Below, in pieces: positions 43,394 through 52,462 of a stretch of 64,000 nucleotides of DNA. Origin of the DNA: Chryseobacterium sp. ON_d1 (lineage in GTDB: Bacteria; Bacteroidota; Bacteroidia; Flavobacteriales; Weeksellaceae); contig NZ_BJTC01000001.1 of the NCBI RefSeq assembly GCF_006829085.1, positions 124,001 through 188,000 of the forward strand. Reading direction: 5' to 3'. The position numbers and the translations under genes were made by a program. Every line of letters starts with the position of its first letter. Positions within the stretch are counted from its first letter, which is position 1. A model generated the notes under the pieces. That model was given only the letters and a program-made list of their open reading frames with translations, was not told where the DNA came from and did no database searches.

Positions 43394-44341
43394 ATGAAAA
43401 CAATCAGAAAAATCTCAGCCGTAAGCTTATTGTGTTTAACTCTTTTTACCGTAGTGACAATGTCCTGCACTGAAGAAAATGAACCTCCCACGGTCCAGGA
43501 GGTACAAAACAGAAACCACCAGACAGCCAAAACCCAATTCATAACTGTTAAAGGAAATGCTATTGCGTACCGTGTTTTAGGAAAAGAAGATGGTATTCCA
43601 TTAGTGTTGCTGCCAGGTCTTGGAGGTTCCATGGATGACTGGGATCCTGCCGTAACGGATGGATTGTCAAAAAAATATAAAGTCATCATTTTTGACAATA
43701 AAGGAGTAGCTTCCTCAAAAGGAACAACTCCTAATACAGTGCAGATTATGGCTGATGATGCCGTAGACTTTATCAAAGCACTGAATTTGAGCAAAGTGAA
43801 TATTATGGGGTTTTCTATGGGAGGGTTTATTGCACAGAGAATTGTACTGACTTATCCATCGCTGATCAATAAAGTGATTTTAACCGGAACAGGACCGCAA
43901 GGAGCAATCGGATTGTCCAATTTGCCTAATATTGTGGCTGGAACAGCAGGATTAAGCCCTGAAGCTTCATTTTTGAAATTTGGATTTACAGAATCTGCTC
44001 AAAGTATTGCAGAAGGAAAAGCTTCTTTTGCAAGAATCCAGCTGCGTACCACAGACAGAGACCTACCGTTAAGTGATACTGCTTCCAACGCACAATTTAC
44101 TGCAGTACTGAGCTGGGCTCAACCCAACCCTGATGCGCTTACAGAAATAGAAAAGATCAAAAATCCTGTACTGATTGTTCATGGTGAAAATGATCTTCCG
44201 GTATCTGTTCAGAATGCTAAAAATATGGCTCAGCATTTAGATCATGCAGAACTGGTTGTATTTCCGGATTCCGGACATGCTTCTTTTTACCAGTACCATG
44301 ATACATTTGTAAGCAAAGCCATTGAATTTCTGGCGAAATAA
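43394..44341 (+). CDS. Alpha/beta hydrolase, lipoprotein
   Basis: A 315-residue exported lipoprotein (lipobox TMSC, Cys25). The alpha/beta-hydrolase core is standard: LVLLPGLGGSMDDWD, FDNKGVASSKG, the nucleophile Ser141 in IMGFSMGGF, the acid in VHGENDLPV and the histidine in PDSGHASF. It resembles haloperoxidase/esterase-type hydrolases, without further assignment. It is monocistronic and followed by a terminator. Confidence 0.87.
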   Translation: MKTIRKISAVSLLCLTLFTVVTMSCTEENEPPTVQEVQNRNHQTAKTQFITVKGNAIAYRVLGKEDGIPLVLLPGLGGSMDDWDPAVTDGLSKKYKVIIFDNKGVASSKGTTPNTVQIMADDAVDFIKALNLSKVNIMGFSMGGFIAQRIVLTYPSLINKVILTGTGPQGAIGLSNLPNIVAGTAGLSPEASFLKFGFTESAQSIAEGKASFARIQLRTTDRDLPLSDTASNAQFTAVLSWAQPNPDALTEIEKIKNPVLIVHGENDLPVSVQNAKNMAQHLDHAELVVFPDSGHASFYQYHDTFVSKAIEFLAK

Positions 44342-44365
44342 GACAGACTTTTAACAATTAGGACA

Positions 44366-44400
44366 AAAACCTCGCTGCTTGGTCAGTGAGGTTTTATTTT
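44366..44400 (+). terminator. Terminator of lipoprotein hydrolase gene
   Basis: AAAACCTCGCTG (44366-44377) pairs with CAGTGAGGTTTT (44384-44395), one mismatch, followed by ATTTTT. Confidence 0.85.
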
Positions 44401-44423
44401 TGATCATTAAGTTGTTTAAATTT

Positions 44424-44590
44424 TACAAAACCACAAAAGTTTTCATTTGAAAATACTTCAGTTCACCTAAGTAAGTTTAAAATGATTCCGAGGAAAAGTT
44501 CACACACGATGAAAAATCAAGGGTTTTATAAGATTTAGAGTACCTATGATGCATAAAGCTTGGTTCTAAAAAGTTTAAGTGGTTAAACTT
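44424..44590. repeat. Degenerate intergenic repeat, copy A
   Basis: This spacer shares several short blocks with 55711-55800: ACCACAAAAG, AAAAGTTCACA and GCTTGGTTC-AAAAG-TTAAG-GG-TTAAACTT (44558-44590 against 55743-55776). The blocks are close to one another in both copies but not collinear throughout. It looks like a decayed member of a dispersed intergenic repeat family. Confidence 0.4.
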
Positions 44591-44985
44591 TAGCTGAATT
44601 TTTTCAAAGCTTCCTCACTTACAGGAGTAAAAAAGTTAATCATATTTCCATCCGGATCACAGAACAGGAGAGACCTGTTTCCCCATGGCATCGTTGTCGG
44701 CTCCTGGATAATTTCAGACGCTATAGCTTTTATTCTTTCATATTCTTTATCTACATTGTCAACCATAAATTCAATAATGGTTGATTTTGTACCTGTGAAG
44801 TCTGTCAGGTCTTCTGAGAACATCTTCATCGTCCGGGTACTTCCGATTGCAATTGTAACGGAACCGGCAGAAAGTTCAGCGAAGTCTTCAGTATACCATC
44901 GGCTCGTCACTCCAATGGCCTGTTCATAAAATTCTACTGCTGCTTTGATGTTTTTGCTGATGAGTCTTAGTGAGGTAAGTTTCAT
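44590..44985 (-). CDS. VOC superfamily protein (glyoxalase/bleomycin-resistance fold)
   Basis: A 131-residue protein of the vicinal-oxygen-chelate fold: LTSLRLISKNIKAAVEFYEQAIG starts the domain, and FCDPDGNMINFFTP ends it. The fold normally binds a metal and carries out isomerisation or drug binding; the small, single-domain form may act as a dimer. The substrate is unknown. It stands alone, and its stop lies at the edge of a degenerate repeat. Confidence 0.87.
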   Translation of the reverse strand: MKLTSLRLISKNIKAAVEFYEQAIGVTSRWYTEDFAELSAGSVTIAIGSTRTMKMFSEDLTDFTGTKSTIIEFMVDNVDKEYERIKAIASEIIQEPTTMPWGNRSLLFCDPDGNMINFFTPVSEEALKKFS

Positions 44986-45078
44986 AAGAGTATTTATTTG
45001 TTAAACAATTTTAAACAAAGGTAACAGATACTTATGACAACAGGCTGTCAGCAGATGCGGACTGTAATTATTTTTAAT

Positions 45079-45086
45079 TAAATTTG
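45079..45086 (+). promoter_or_regulatory. -7 promoter element
   Basis: TAAATTTG is a perfect TAnnTTTG match 22 bases before the start of the Ntn-hydrolase gene. No TTG is seen at the expected -33 distance. Confidence 0.4.
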
Positions 45087-45107
45087 ATTGCACCAAAATA
45101 GTAACCT

Positions 45108-46298
45108 ATGAAAATCAAAGTATTACTTTTTATTTTCTTTTTCCTAAGCCATACCTTTTATGGCTGCAGTATGTTTAAAATGACCCACAAAGGAAAGACG
45201 ATTGTTGGAAATAATGAAGACTGGGTGAGCCCGAACGCTGAGATCTGGTTTGAGCCGAAAATACAGGATCAATATGGGGTAGCTTATGTTGGGTTTATCA
45301 ATCGGTTTCCTCAGGGAGCAATGAATGAAGCAGGGTTGGTTTTTGATGGATTTGCCACTCCTGAAATACCTGTCCCCAAACAGGAAGGAAAAATTCAGAA
45401 ACCTGTGCGGGATATTGTACACTATGTGATGGGCAATTTTAGTACTGTTCAGCAGGTAAAAGAGTATCTGTCTACGATAGATATGAGTTTTCTGACTTCC
45501 AGTGTGATGATGTTTGTAGATAAAACAGGAGCATATTTACTTGTAGAAGGAGGAGCTTTAGTGTTGGGAAATCAGGAATACTATATTCAGTCAAATTTTA
45601 ATCCCACTAAAAATACAGTGGAAGAGGATAAGAAAAAGCTGGACTATTATATGAAAGGAGTTAATTTTCTGAAAACCAATCAACCCAATGGAACTCCTGC
45701 TTTTTGTTCATCCGTAATGGATCAGATGCATGTGAAAGATACACAGTATACCAATATTTATAATTTGAACAAAGGAACGATACAGCTTTTCCTTCATCAT
45801 GATTTCTCTAATTCGGTCGAAATTAACCTTGAAAAGGAATTGGAAAAAGGAGTACACTCTTATATGATGGCAGATCTTTTTCCAGCTTCTTCAGAAGGCG
45901 TAATATTTTATAAAAAATATAATGATGCTGACAATCCGGAGGGCTATCTTAAAGATATCTGGGCAAAAGAAACAGCTGGCAAAACCAAAGAAGAAATTGA
46001 GAAATACAAATCTACCTCCGGATTGGCATGGCTCAGCAATTATATAGGATATGAATGGATGAGGGACAAGAAGCAAGTACCTGCAGCGGTCAAGATCTTT
46101 ACTTTTGCTACAGAAATTTATCCTGAAAATGCCAATTTATTCGACAGTTTGGGAGAGGCTTACTGGAACGCAAAAGATTATAAATCAGCTATTGTCAACT
46201 ATGGTAAATCACTATCGCTTAATCCTGAAAATCTGGATGCGATTGATAGGCTTGTGAAAATAAAACAGGAGGTAGAAAAGGCTGGAAATAAGAATTAA
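45108..46298 (+). CDS. Exported Ntn-hydrolase (C-N amide hydrolase type) with C-terminal TPR
   Basis: A 396-residue exported enzyme. The signal peptide ends just before Cys20 in FYGCSMFKM, which would become the N-terminal nucleophile, as in choloylglycine/penicillin V acylase-type hydrolases; GNNEDWVSPNAEIWFEP and NEAGLVFDGFA match that family. Residues about 320-396 hold two tetratricopeptide-like units (ENANLFDSLGEAYWNAKDY, NPENLDAIDRLV), which is an unusual addition. It would cleave linear amides; the substrate is unknown. Its end overlaps the converging Crp/Fnr gene by 4 bases. Confidence 0.85.
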   Translation: MKIKVLLFIFFFLSHTFYGCSMFKMTHKGKTIVGNNEDWVSPNAEIWFEPKIQDQYGVAYVGFINRFPQGAMNEAGLVFDGFATPEIPVPKQEGKIQKPVRDIVHYVMGNFSTVQQVKEYLSTIDMSFLTSSVMMFVDKTGAYLLVEGGALVLGNQEYYIQSNFNPTKNTVEEDKKKLDYYMKGVNFLKTNQPNGTPAFCSSVMDQMHVKDTQYTNIYNLNKGTIQLFLHHDFSNSVEINLEKELEKGVHSYMMADLFPASSEGVIFYKKYNDADNPEGYLKDIWAKETAGKTKEEIEKYKSTSGLAWLSNYIGYEWMRDKKQVPAAVKIFTFATEIYPENANLFDSLGEAYWNAKDYKSAIVNYGKSLSLNPENLDAIDRLVKIKQEVEKAGNKN

Positions 46299-46981
46299 TA
46301 AAAATTAGCAATATGAATTAACCGTTTAAAATTGATGATCTGTATTTTTCTCCCTTCAGATCTGATCAGTTTTTCCTGCTTAAAATCATTGATAATGCGG
46401 GCTAAAGTCTCTCTGGCAGTTCCTACCATATTGGCAAGATCCACACGGGAGAGAGAAATGAATACATCTTGGTCGGAAGCATCATTTGATTTATACTTAT
46501 CATGAAGGATCAGCAAACTGAGCGCAACCCTTTCTCGCACTGTACGATGAGATAAAACGGCGATAAGATTGGCCATTACACTGAATTCATGACTTAAAGA
46601 CTTTAGCAGCAGCCTTGAAAGCACAGATGACTGGCTCAGAATATCCAGAAAACTGTCTTTAGAAATAAATGAAATAACAGAATTCTCCAGTGTTGAAGTG
46701 GTGTCTCCATACGATTCATTACTCAGAATGGCAGAGTATCCGAAAAACTCACCGGAACTGTAAATATAAATAATCTGTTCTCTTCCGTCATTATCAACCT
46801 TGTATTTCTTTATTTTTCCTTCATTTAGGTAGTAAACGCCGTTGGGTTTGGTCCCGTCAGTAAACACGGGTTCATTTTTACGGTAGTTTTTGGTTTTCAT
46901 AGCGCCTGTAAGCAGATTTTTATCATACTCAGGGAGTTCGTCAAAAAGATACTGATTATTAAAAATAAATTTTGAGATCAT
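46295..46981 (-). CDS. Crp/Fnr family transcriptional regulator
   Basis: A 228-residue regulator. The cyclic-nucleotide-binding-like domain (GVYYLNEGKIKKYKV, SGEFFGYSAIL) is followed by a helix-turn-helix of the Crp type: VDLANMVGTARETLARIINDF. No iron-sulfur cysteine cluster as in Fnr is seen, so it may respond to a small ligand. Upstream (to 47340) lies a candidate -7 element on its strand inside an inverted repeat. Targets are unknown. Confidence 0.9.
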   Translation of the reverse strand: MISKFIFNNQYLFDELPEYDKNLLTGAMKTKNYRKNEPVFTDGTKPNGVYYLNEGKIKKYKVDNDGREQIIYIYSSGEFFGYSAILSNESYGDTTSTLENSVISFISKDSFLDILSQSSVLSRLLLKSLSHEFSVMANLIAVLSHRTVRERVALSLLILHDKYKSNDASDQDVFISLSRVDLANMVGTARETLARIINDFKQEKLIRSEGRKIQIINFKRLIHIANFY

Positions 46982-47339
46982 AATTTTTTATACAGACTAT
47001 TGAATCCGGGCTCGGTTTTTAACTTAAATCACATTTTAAACAGACCTACATCACAAGTTTTTTTTCCTGAACGAATTACTTTTACAAAAGTAATGAAATT
47101 GATTCTGAAATAAGAATCAGAGCATTTCAGAGGGATCTAAGGATGCTATTGCAGATCTTTCATTGATTACTAAACACAGTAGGAGGGATATTGTAAACCT
47201 ATAAGAACACTGGATAAATATTTAAGCGGACATGTTTTTCACAGTTTGACACTGACATTTCTAATTATTTTTTTTTACTTATTTATTTTATCCAGCTGTT
47301 TTTTTAAAAAGTAATGCATAGGCTTTACAGAGATTAAAA
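46982..47339. other. Intergenic region, 358 bp
   Basis: This divergent spacer contains ATTACTTTT-AC-AAAAGTAAT (47075-47094), a perfect inverted repeat whose minus strand includes TACTTTTG, a -7 match for the Crp/Fnr gene. Two TCACA half-sites (near 47029 and 47051) fall downstream of it, on the gene side, which may point to autoregulation. No ORF is supported. Confidence 0.45.
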
Positions 47340-48065
47340 ATGTTCAGGCACAGAGGGAAAAACAGAACTTATTTTCACAATCTTAAACTGGCATCAGCAC
47401 TTTCATTTGTTGCCGGGATTGTGAATATTGTGGGAGTATTGTCTGTGAAAGTTCTTACTACTAATATAACAGGACATTTTGCTTTCTTTTCTGAGAAAGT
47501 TCTTCTGGATGACTACGGCGGTGCTCTTACTTATTTTGTTTTCATTCTATGTTTTCTGGGAGGAGCGTTCTGTTCAAGCTTTATGGTTGAATTTTCTTCC
47601 GGACGGAGGATGTTCCGTCCGCATCTTATTCCTTTAGTCACCGAAATTCTGCTTTTGGGTTTTGTAGGGATATCAGGAGAAGAATCATTAAAAATCTCAG
47701 TATCTCCTTATACAGTTGCCGGTATTTTACTTTTTGCAATGGGAGTTCAGAATTCACTGGTGACAAGAGTATCACAGTCTGTCGTGAGAACGACTCACCT
47801 TACGGGGCTGTTTACTGATCTGGGAATAGAACTTTCAAAACTGTTTTTCAAGGAAAGAAAAAATGAACAGAGTCAGCTTAGGAAGAATATCGCTCTGAAA
47901 CTGGTGATTATTGCCTGCTTTTTTTCAGGATGTATCATTGGTGGTTTTAGTTATAGCATGATTCGTTTAAAAACACTGATACTAACTGCAGGCCTGCTGT
48001 TCTGTGTGATCCGGTATGATAAACTTCTCTACAGGTATTATGCCCTGAAAAGGAAGTTGAGATAA
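47340..48065 (+). CDS. YoaK family membrane protein (DUF1275)
   Basis: A 241-residue inner-membrane protein with six hydrophobic segments. The DUF1275/YoaK signature is clear: ASALSFVAGIVNIVG, TTNITGHFAFFSE, MGVQNSLVTRVSQSVVRTTHLTG. The function of the family is not established. It stands alone, followed by a strong bidirectional terminator. Confidence 0.9.
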   Translation: MFRHRGKNRTYFHNLKLASALSFVAGIVNIVGVLSVKVLTTNITGHFAFFSEKVLLDDYGGALTYFVFILCFLGGAFCSSFMVEFSSGRRMFRPHLIPLVTEILLLGFVGISGEESLKISVSPYTVAGILLFAMGVQNSLVTRVSQSVVRTTHLTGLFTDLGIELSKLFFKERKNEQSQLRKNIALKLVIIACFFSGCIIGGFSYSMIRLKTLILTAGLLFCVIRYDKLLYRYYALKRKLR

Positions 48066-48076
48066 AGCTGAAAATA

Positions 48077-48111
48077 AAAAAGGATATTCCGGAAATTGGA
48101 ATATCCTTTTT
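48077..48111. terminator. Bidirectional terminator
   Basis: AAAAAGGATATTCC (48077-48090) pairs perfectly with GGAATATCCTTTTT (48098-48111) between the YoaK gene and the converging DUF4249 gene. Confidence 0.92.
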
Positions 48112-48115
48112 TTAA

Positions 48116-48931
48116 TTATGGTGTAACAGGCTGAATTACAAAAGTCTTTGTTTCTGTGGTATGAGCCGAAAAATATCCCAATGCCCCGTTGCTGATATTA
48201 CTTGGAGGGTTGGTTGGGGTAACGGTTCCGCCATTGCCGCCAGAAATCTGAAGTAAAGCGCTGTAATAGGTAAATATATTGGTATCGATACATTGCATTT
48301 CTACATGGATCTTGTCTCCTGCCACTACTTCATGGTCCCTGCCTTTATTATCGTCATTAGGAAGAATCAGGGGCTGCTGGTTGGGTAATCCGTTATTTAC
48401 ATTGTCTGAAAAGGTATTCATATATTTTTTAGTAAGATCATTGATTGTAAAACTAAAAAGATAACGGTTCCCTAATGGCGTTGGATCTGTGAAAAGAGGC
48501 AGAAGGGTATAGGTAGTCTTATCACCAAATTTGAAGGAGCTCTGCTGCAGTCCTTCAAAATAAACCTCTTCAGGCATTTTACTCTCTGCAGTATATTGTT
48601 TTCCTTCAGCCTGTACCTTCAGGGTATAAGTTCTTCCGGGGGTTCCCACAAAAGTAGTGGTTTGGTACATTCCGCTTCCTGCATAATGAAGAATTTCGGT
48701 CTGTCCCGTATTATCGCTTAAAATAACCTGGGCTCCTGTAACGGCCGGATATTGATTAGGTTCTGAAAAATCGACTGATTTTGTAATTTTTACGGTATAA
48801 GGACCAGACTGGTTGGTTACATTCCCTTCAATGACAATATTTCCGCTCTGGTCATTCAGATCCAGATCGATCTCCTTTTCACAAGAGCTTAATATAAAGA
48901 CAGATAATATGATATAAAATGTATTTTTCAT
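48116..48931 (-). CDS. DUF4249 lipoprotein (TonB receptor partner no. 2)
   Basis: A 271-residue lipoprotein with lipobox LSSC (Cys17) followed by EKEIDLDL, parallel to the EKVIDVDL start of the other DUF4249 protein at 9653. The remainder is beta-rich with DUF4249 features. It lies 3 bases after the receptor gene and would sit on the outer-membrane surface as its partner. The ligand is unknown. Confidence 0.88.
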   Translation of the reverse strand: MKNTFYIILSVFILSSCEKEIDLDLNDQSGNIVIEGNVTNQSGPYTVKITKSVDFSEPNQYPAVTGAQVILSDNTGQTEILHYAGSGMYQTTTFVGTPGRTYTLKVQAEGKQYTAESKMPEEVYFEGLQQSSFKFGDKTTYTLLPLFTDPTPLGNRYLFSFTINDLTKKYMNTFSDNVNNGLPNQQPLILPNDDNKGRDHEVVAGDKIHVEMQCIDTNIFTYYSALLQISGGNGGTVTPTNPPSNISNGALGYFSAHTTETKTFVIQPVTP

Positions 48932-48934
48932 GAT

Positions 48935-51265
48935 TTAGAATTTGAAATTATAAGTGATGTTAGGTACCCATCGGAATAAAGAAGTCTGCATAGCGCGTGT
49001 TGTTCCGGGACGGTCAGGATTGTCTTCAAAGTTAATGGTATAGGCATTTTCACGGCCATACAGGTTATAAATACCGAAGGTCCAGGACCCACGGAAACGT
49101 TTATTGGAACTGGGTTCATAGGTGGCACTTAAATCCATCCTGTGATAAGCCGGCATTCTGTCTGCATTTCTGTTGCTGTATTGGAAGACGGTCTGTCCGT
49201 TCAGCTCATATTTTCCGGTAGGGAAGGTCACTGCATTTCCTGTGCTGTACACAAACAATCCCGAGAAAGTCCATTTGGGATTAAGCTGATAAGTGGCAAC
49301 AATGGAAAGATCATGAGTCTTATCCATTCTGGCATTATACCATTCATTGTTATTGATTCCGTTGATCTTTCTTTCCGTTTTAGAAAGAGTATAGGAGATC
49401 CACCCTGTAAGCTTTCCACTTTTCTTTTTGGCAATAAGTTCCAGGCCATAGGCTCTTCCTTTTCCAAACAAGAGCTCACTTTCTACATCGGCTCCGGTGT
49501 CAAAGCCAATCTGGGCTCCGTTTTTGAAGTCGATCTGATTTTTCATGTCTTTATAGTAAACTTCAGCATTCACTTCATAATTATTATTCTTGAAATTCCT
49601 GCTATAGCCAAGGCTGATCTGATCCGCAATTTCCGGTTTTACCGTATAGCTGCTTCCAATCCACTGATCGGTAGGGTTTCCACTGTTGCTGTTGCTCAGG
49701 AGGTGAAGATTCTGGGTATTTCTGGAATATCCCCCTTTCACACTGCTGACTTCATTGATCCGGTAATTGGCGCTGATACGCGGTTCAAGATTCACATAGG
49801 TTTTCCCGAATTTTCCCTTCTCTAAGAATTTACTGTCGGTAAGCACCCCATTCTCATAGGTATTGAATGTGTCACCTCCCAATACACTGAACATAGAAAG
49901 TCTTGCTCCATAATTGATGGTCAGTTTTTCCGTTGCCTTATAATCATCATTGATGTAAACCGCATTTTCCCACGAATATCTCGGGTTTCTTGCAAAACTG
50001 CTCACTGTAGTACCGGAAGCACTGCTCGGGGTAAGTGTATGATAAATAGACTGCAGACCGAATTTTACAGAGTGTTTGTTTCCTGCAAACCAGGTAAAGT
50101 CCTGCTTAAGGTTCCAGTCACGGATTTTTGAATTTAAGTCAAATACGGTATCATCATTTTTCAGACTGATTTTATAATCGTAATTGCTGTAGATGAAAGA
50201 TGTATTGGAAAACAATTTACTGCTGATAATACTGTTCCATCTCAATGTTGCTGTAGTATTTCCCCAGTCTGTATTGAAAGTATCTCCCAGCCCCAAAACA
50301 TCTCTTCCGAAATATCCGGAAAGGTAAATACGGTTGTTTTCATTGATCTGGTAGTTGGCCTTCAGGTTAAGATCATAAAAGTACAGCTTATTGTCTTTAT
50401 AGTCTTTACTGGTCTTAAGGAACAAATCTGCATATGTTCTTCTTCCTGAAACAATGAATGAAGATTTTTCTTTCTGGATAGGACCTTCTACACTCAGTCT
50501 GCTGCTGATCAGGCCGATTCCTCCGTTGACATTATAATCTTTATTGTTTCCGTCTTTCATTTTGACATCGAGTACGGAGGACAGTCGGCCTCCATATTGG
50601 GCAGGGCTGTTTCCTTTAATAATGCTGGCATCTTTCAGGGCATCACTGTTGAAGGTGCTGAAAAAGCCAAGAAGGTGAGAGGCATTGTAAACAGGCGCTT
50701 CATCCAATAATATCAGGTTTTGGTCGGTAGCACCGCCTCTTACACTGAATCCGCTGCTTCCTTCACCATTACTTTTAATACCTGGGAGAAGCTGTATGGT
50801 TTTCATAACATCCTTTTCTCCAAAAAGGACAGGAAGTTTTTCTATATTTTTAATATTTAATGTCTCTGCTCCCATTTGAGCAGATGTTAGGTTTTTATCC
50901 TTTTTTATAGCGGTTACAACTACTTCGTCTATGGCTTTTGTAACTTCTTCCTGCGGAACAAGAGGAAGGTCAAGCTTTATATTCTGATCTACTTTGATCT
51001 GCTGTTCAAAATCTTTGTATCCGGGATTTGAAATAATGATGGTATAGTTGCCTTCAGGCAGTGAAAGTGAATAGAAGCCATACTCATTGGCAACCACGTT
51101 GATGGAAGGGGCTTCACTTACTTTTACAGAAACTCCGATGAGCAGTTCTCCGTTTTTTTTGTCTTTCACGGTTCCGCTTACAGAATAGGTTTGCTGGGCC
51201 ATTGCCACCGTGCTGAAGCAGAGTGCAGCAGTGGCAGCGGTAATTTTTAAAAAGGATGTTTGCAT
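48935..51265 (-). CDS. TonB-dependent receptor with carboxypeptidase-like N-terminal domain (no. 2)
   Basis: A 776-residue outer-membrane transporter, clearly paralogous to the one at 10492: signal peptide ending VAMAQQ, regulatory domain (YGFYSLSLPEGNYTI), plug (SSGFSVRGGATDQNLILLDE; YGGRLSSVLDVK) and barrel ending in PNITYNFKF. Shared sequences include EGPIQKEKSSFIVSGRRTYADLF against the same place in the first receptor. It is followed immediately by its DUF4249 partner. Unlike the first pair, no kinase/regulator set adjoins it; a thioredoxin-like gene lies 405 bp away in the other direction. Confidence 0.93.
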   Translation of the reverse strand: MQTSFLKITAATAALCFSTVAMAQQTYSVSGTVKDKKNGELLIGVSVKVSEAPSINVVANEYGFYSLSLPEGNYTIIISNPGYKDFEQQIKVDQNIKLDLPLVPQEEVTKAIDEVVVTAIKKDKNLTSAQMGAETLNIKNIEKLPVLFGEKDVMKTIQLLPGIKSNGEGSSGFSVRGGATDQNLILLDEAPVYNASHLLGFFSTFNSDALKDASIIKGNSPAQYGGRLSSVLDVKMKDGNNKDYNVNGGIGLISSRLSVEGPIQKEKSSFIVSGRRTYADLFLKTSKDYKDNKLYFYDLNLKANYQINENNRIYLSGYFGRDVLGLGDTFNTDWGNTTATLRWNSIISSKLFSNTSFIYSNYDYKISLKNDDTVFDLNSKIRDWNLKQDFTWFAGNKHSVKFGLQSIYHTLTPSSASGTTVSSFARNPRYSWENAVYINDDYKATEKLTINYGARLSMFSVLGGDTFNTYENGVLTDSKFLEKGKFGKTYVNLEPRISANYRINEVSSVKGGYSRNTQNLHLLSNSNSGNPTDQWIGSSYTVKPEIADQISLGYSRNFKNNNYEVNAEVYYKDMKNQIDFKNGAQIGFDTGADVESELLFGKGRAYGLELIAKKKSGKLTGWISYTLSKTERKINGINNNEWYNARMDKTHDLSIVATYQLNPKWTFSGLFVYSTGNAVTFPTGKYELNGQTVFQYSNRNADRMPAYHRMDLSATYEPSSNKRFRGSWTFGIYNLYGRENAYTINFEDNPDRPGTTRAMQTSLFRWVPNITYNFKF

Positions 51266-51669
51266 TAGTTTATTTTAAAGTAGTAGATCTCCTGTATATG
51301 AATTAATGTTTTGGTGATGTACGATTAGTTGAATGAATATGGGGGTTCGTTACATGTAAAGGTTTAATTATGAAATAAATCCATTGAAAAACAAGGTTTG
51401 CAGAAAATGTAAGAGCAAGGATACAATAAGATTGTTACATAAAAGGTAATATTATGCAGTGTATATTGATTTTTATGTTTACTTTTCACTGGTTATGTTA
51501 AAAATTACATTATTAACGGGATTTAGATGGATTTTATTACTGTTTGCTGTGAAAGTTCCCGCTTAATGGTATTTAAGCCCAGGAATTAACTTTCTACTTT
51601 ATAAACCATTCTTATGGATTTCTGATCAAAATATTAGTCTTATATTGGACGGGAATTAAGTGGAAGAAT
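51266..51669. other. Intergenic region, 404 bp
   Basis: This AT-rich spacer separates the divergent receptor and thioredoxin genes. It must contain both promoters, but I find no complete promoter pair, hairpin or ORF in it. Confidence 0.5.
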
Positions 51670-52272
51670 ATGGAAAATCTGAAAATTTGGCTAAAGAAAA
51701 ATGGTTCTGCTACAGTACTTACAGTGTTGTTTATTGTCATATTTGTGAATAAAGATGCAAAGGCATGGCTGATGAGACAGGTTGCTTCCACCGGAATTCT
51801 CAATTCCACTATATCAGCATCAAAAGAAACACAAGAGATCTCAACAAAAGCTTCCTACGCTGGTTTTATATTGAAAAATGAAGATGGACCTATTATAGAC
51901 CCTTCTGCTTTACAGAATAAAGTCATCTTCATTAACTTTTGGGCCTCATGGTGCCCACCCTGCAGGGCAGAATTTCCGTCTGTCCAGAAATTGTATGATC
52001 GGTACAAAAACAATCCGGATATGATATTTCTTACGGTGAATCTTGATGATAATGTTGCTTCAGGAAAATCTTATTTAAAGGAAAAAGGCTTCACAGTTCC
52101 TTTTATCGTTCCGGCTGGCAATATTCCAGGTGTGCTTTACAGTGGATCATTACCTACAACTGTTGTATTGGATAAAAAAGGAGAAATCCGTTTGCATCAT
52201 AAAGGACTTGCCGATTACAGTAAAGATTCATTTTATAGACAGATTGAAGAACTGCTGAAAGAAAAGCCTTAA
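51670..52272 (+). CDS. TlpA/ResA-like membrane-anchored thioredoxin
   Basis: A 200-residue protein with one N-terminal membrane segment (about residues 14-30) and a TlpA-type thioredoxin domain outside the membrane. The redox site is WASWCPPCRAEFPS (Cys95, Cys98), with a cis-Pro region GSLPTTVVLDKKG. It would reduce disulfides of envelope proteins, for example in cytochrome maturation or redox repair. No partner gene adjoins it. Confidence 0.92.
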   Translation: MENLKIWLKKNGSATVLTVLFIVIFVNKDAKAWLMRQVASTGILNSTISASKETQEISTKASYAGFILKNEDGPIIDPSALQNKVIFINFWASWCPPCRAEFPSVQKLYDRYKNNPDMIFLTVNLDDNVASGKSYLKEKGFTVPFIVPAGNIPGVLYSGSLPTTVVLDKKGEIRLHHKGLADYSKDSFYRQIEELLKEKP

Positions 52273-52462
52273 TTTAATTTAATGATGACATTCTTTAGGC
52301 TATATGCTCCTGCAGAAATAGAAACTGAAATTCTGAGAGAAAAATAATTCTACAGAATTTCCCGAAGGCCATAATATATCCTTTCTCTGAAAGATTCAGG
52401 GTTATAAGCAACAGAAATGTCTCGCTGAAAAAAGAGTACTTTTACAAAATAAGAAATTGAAC

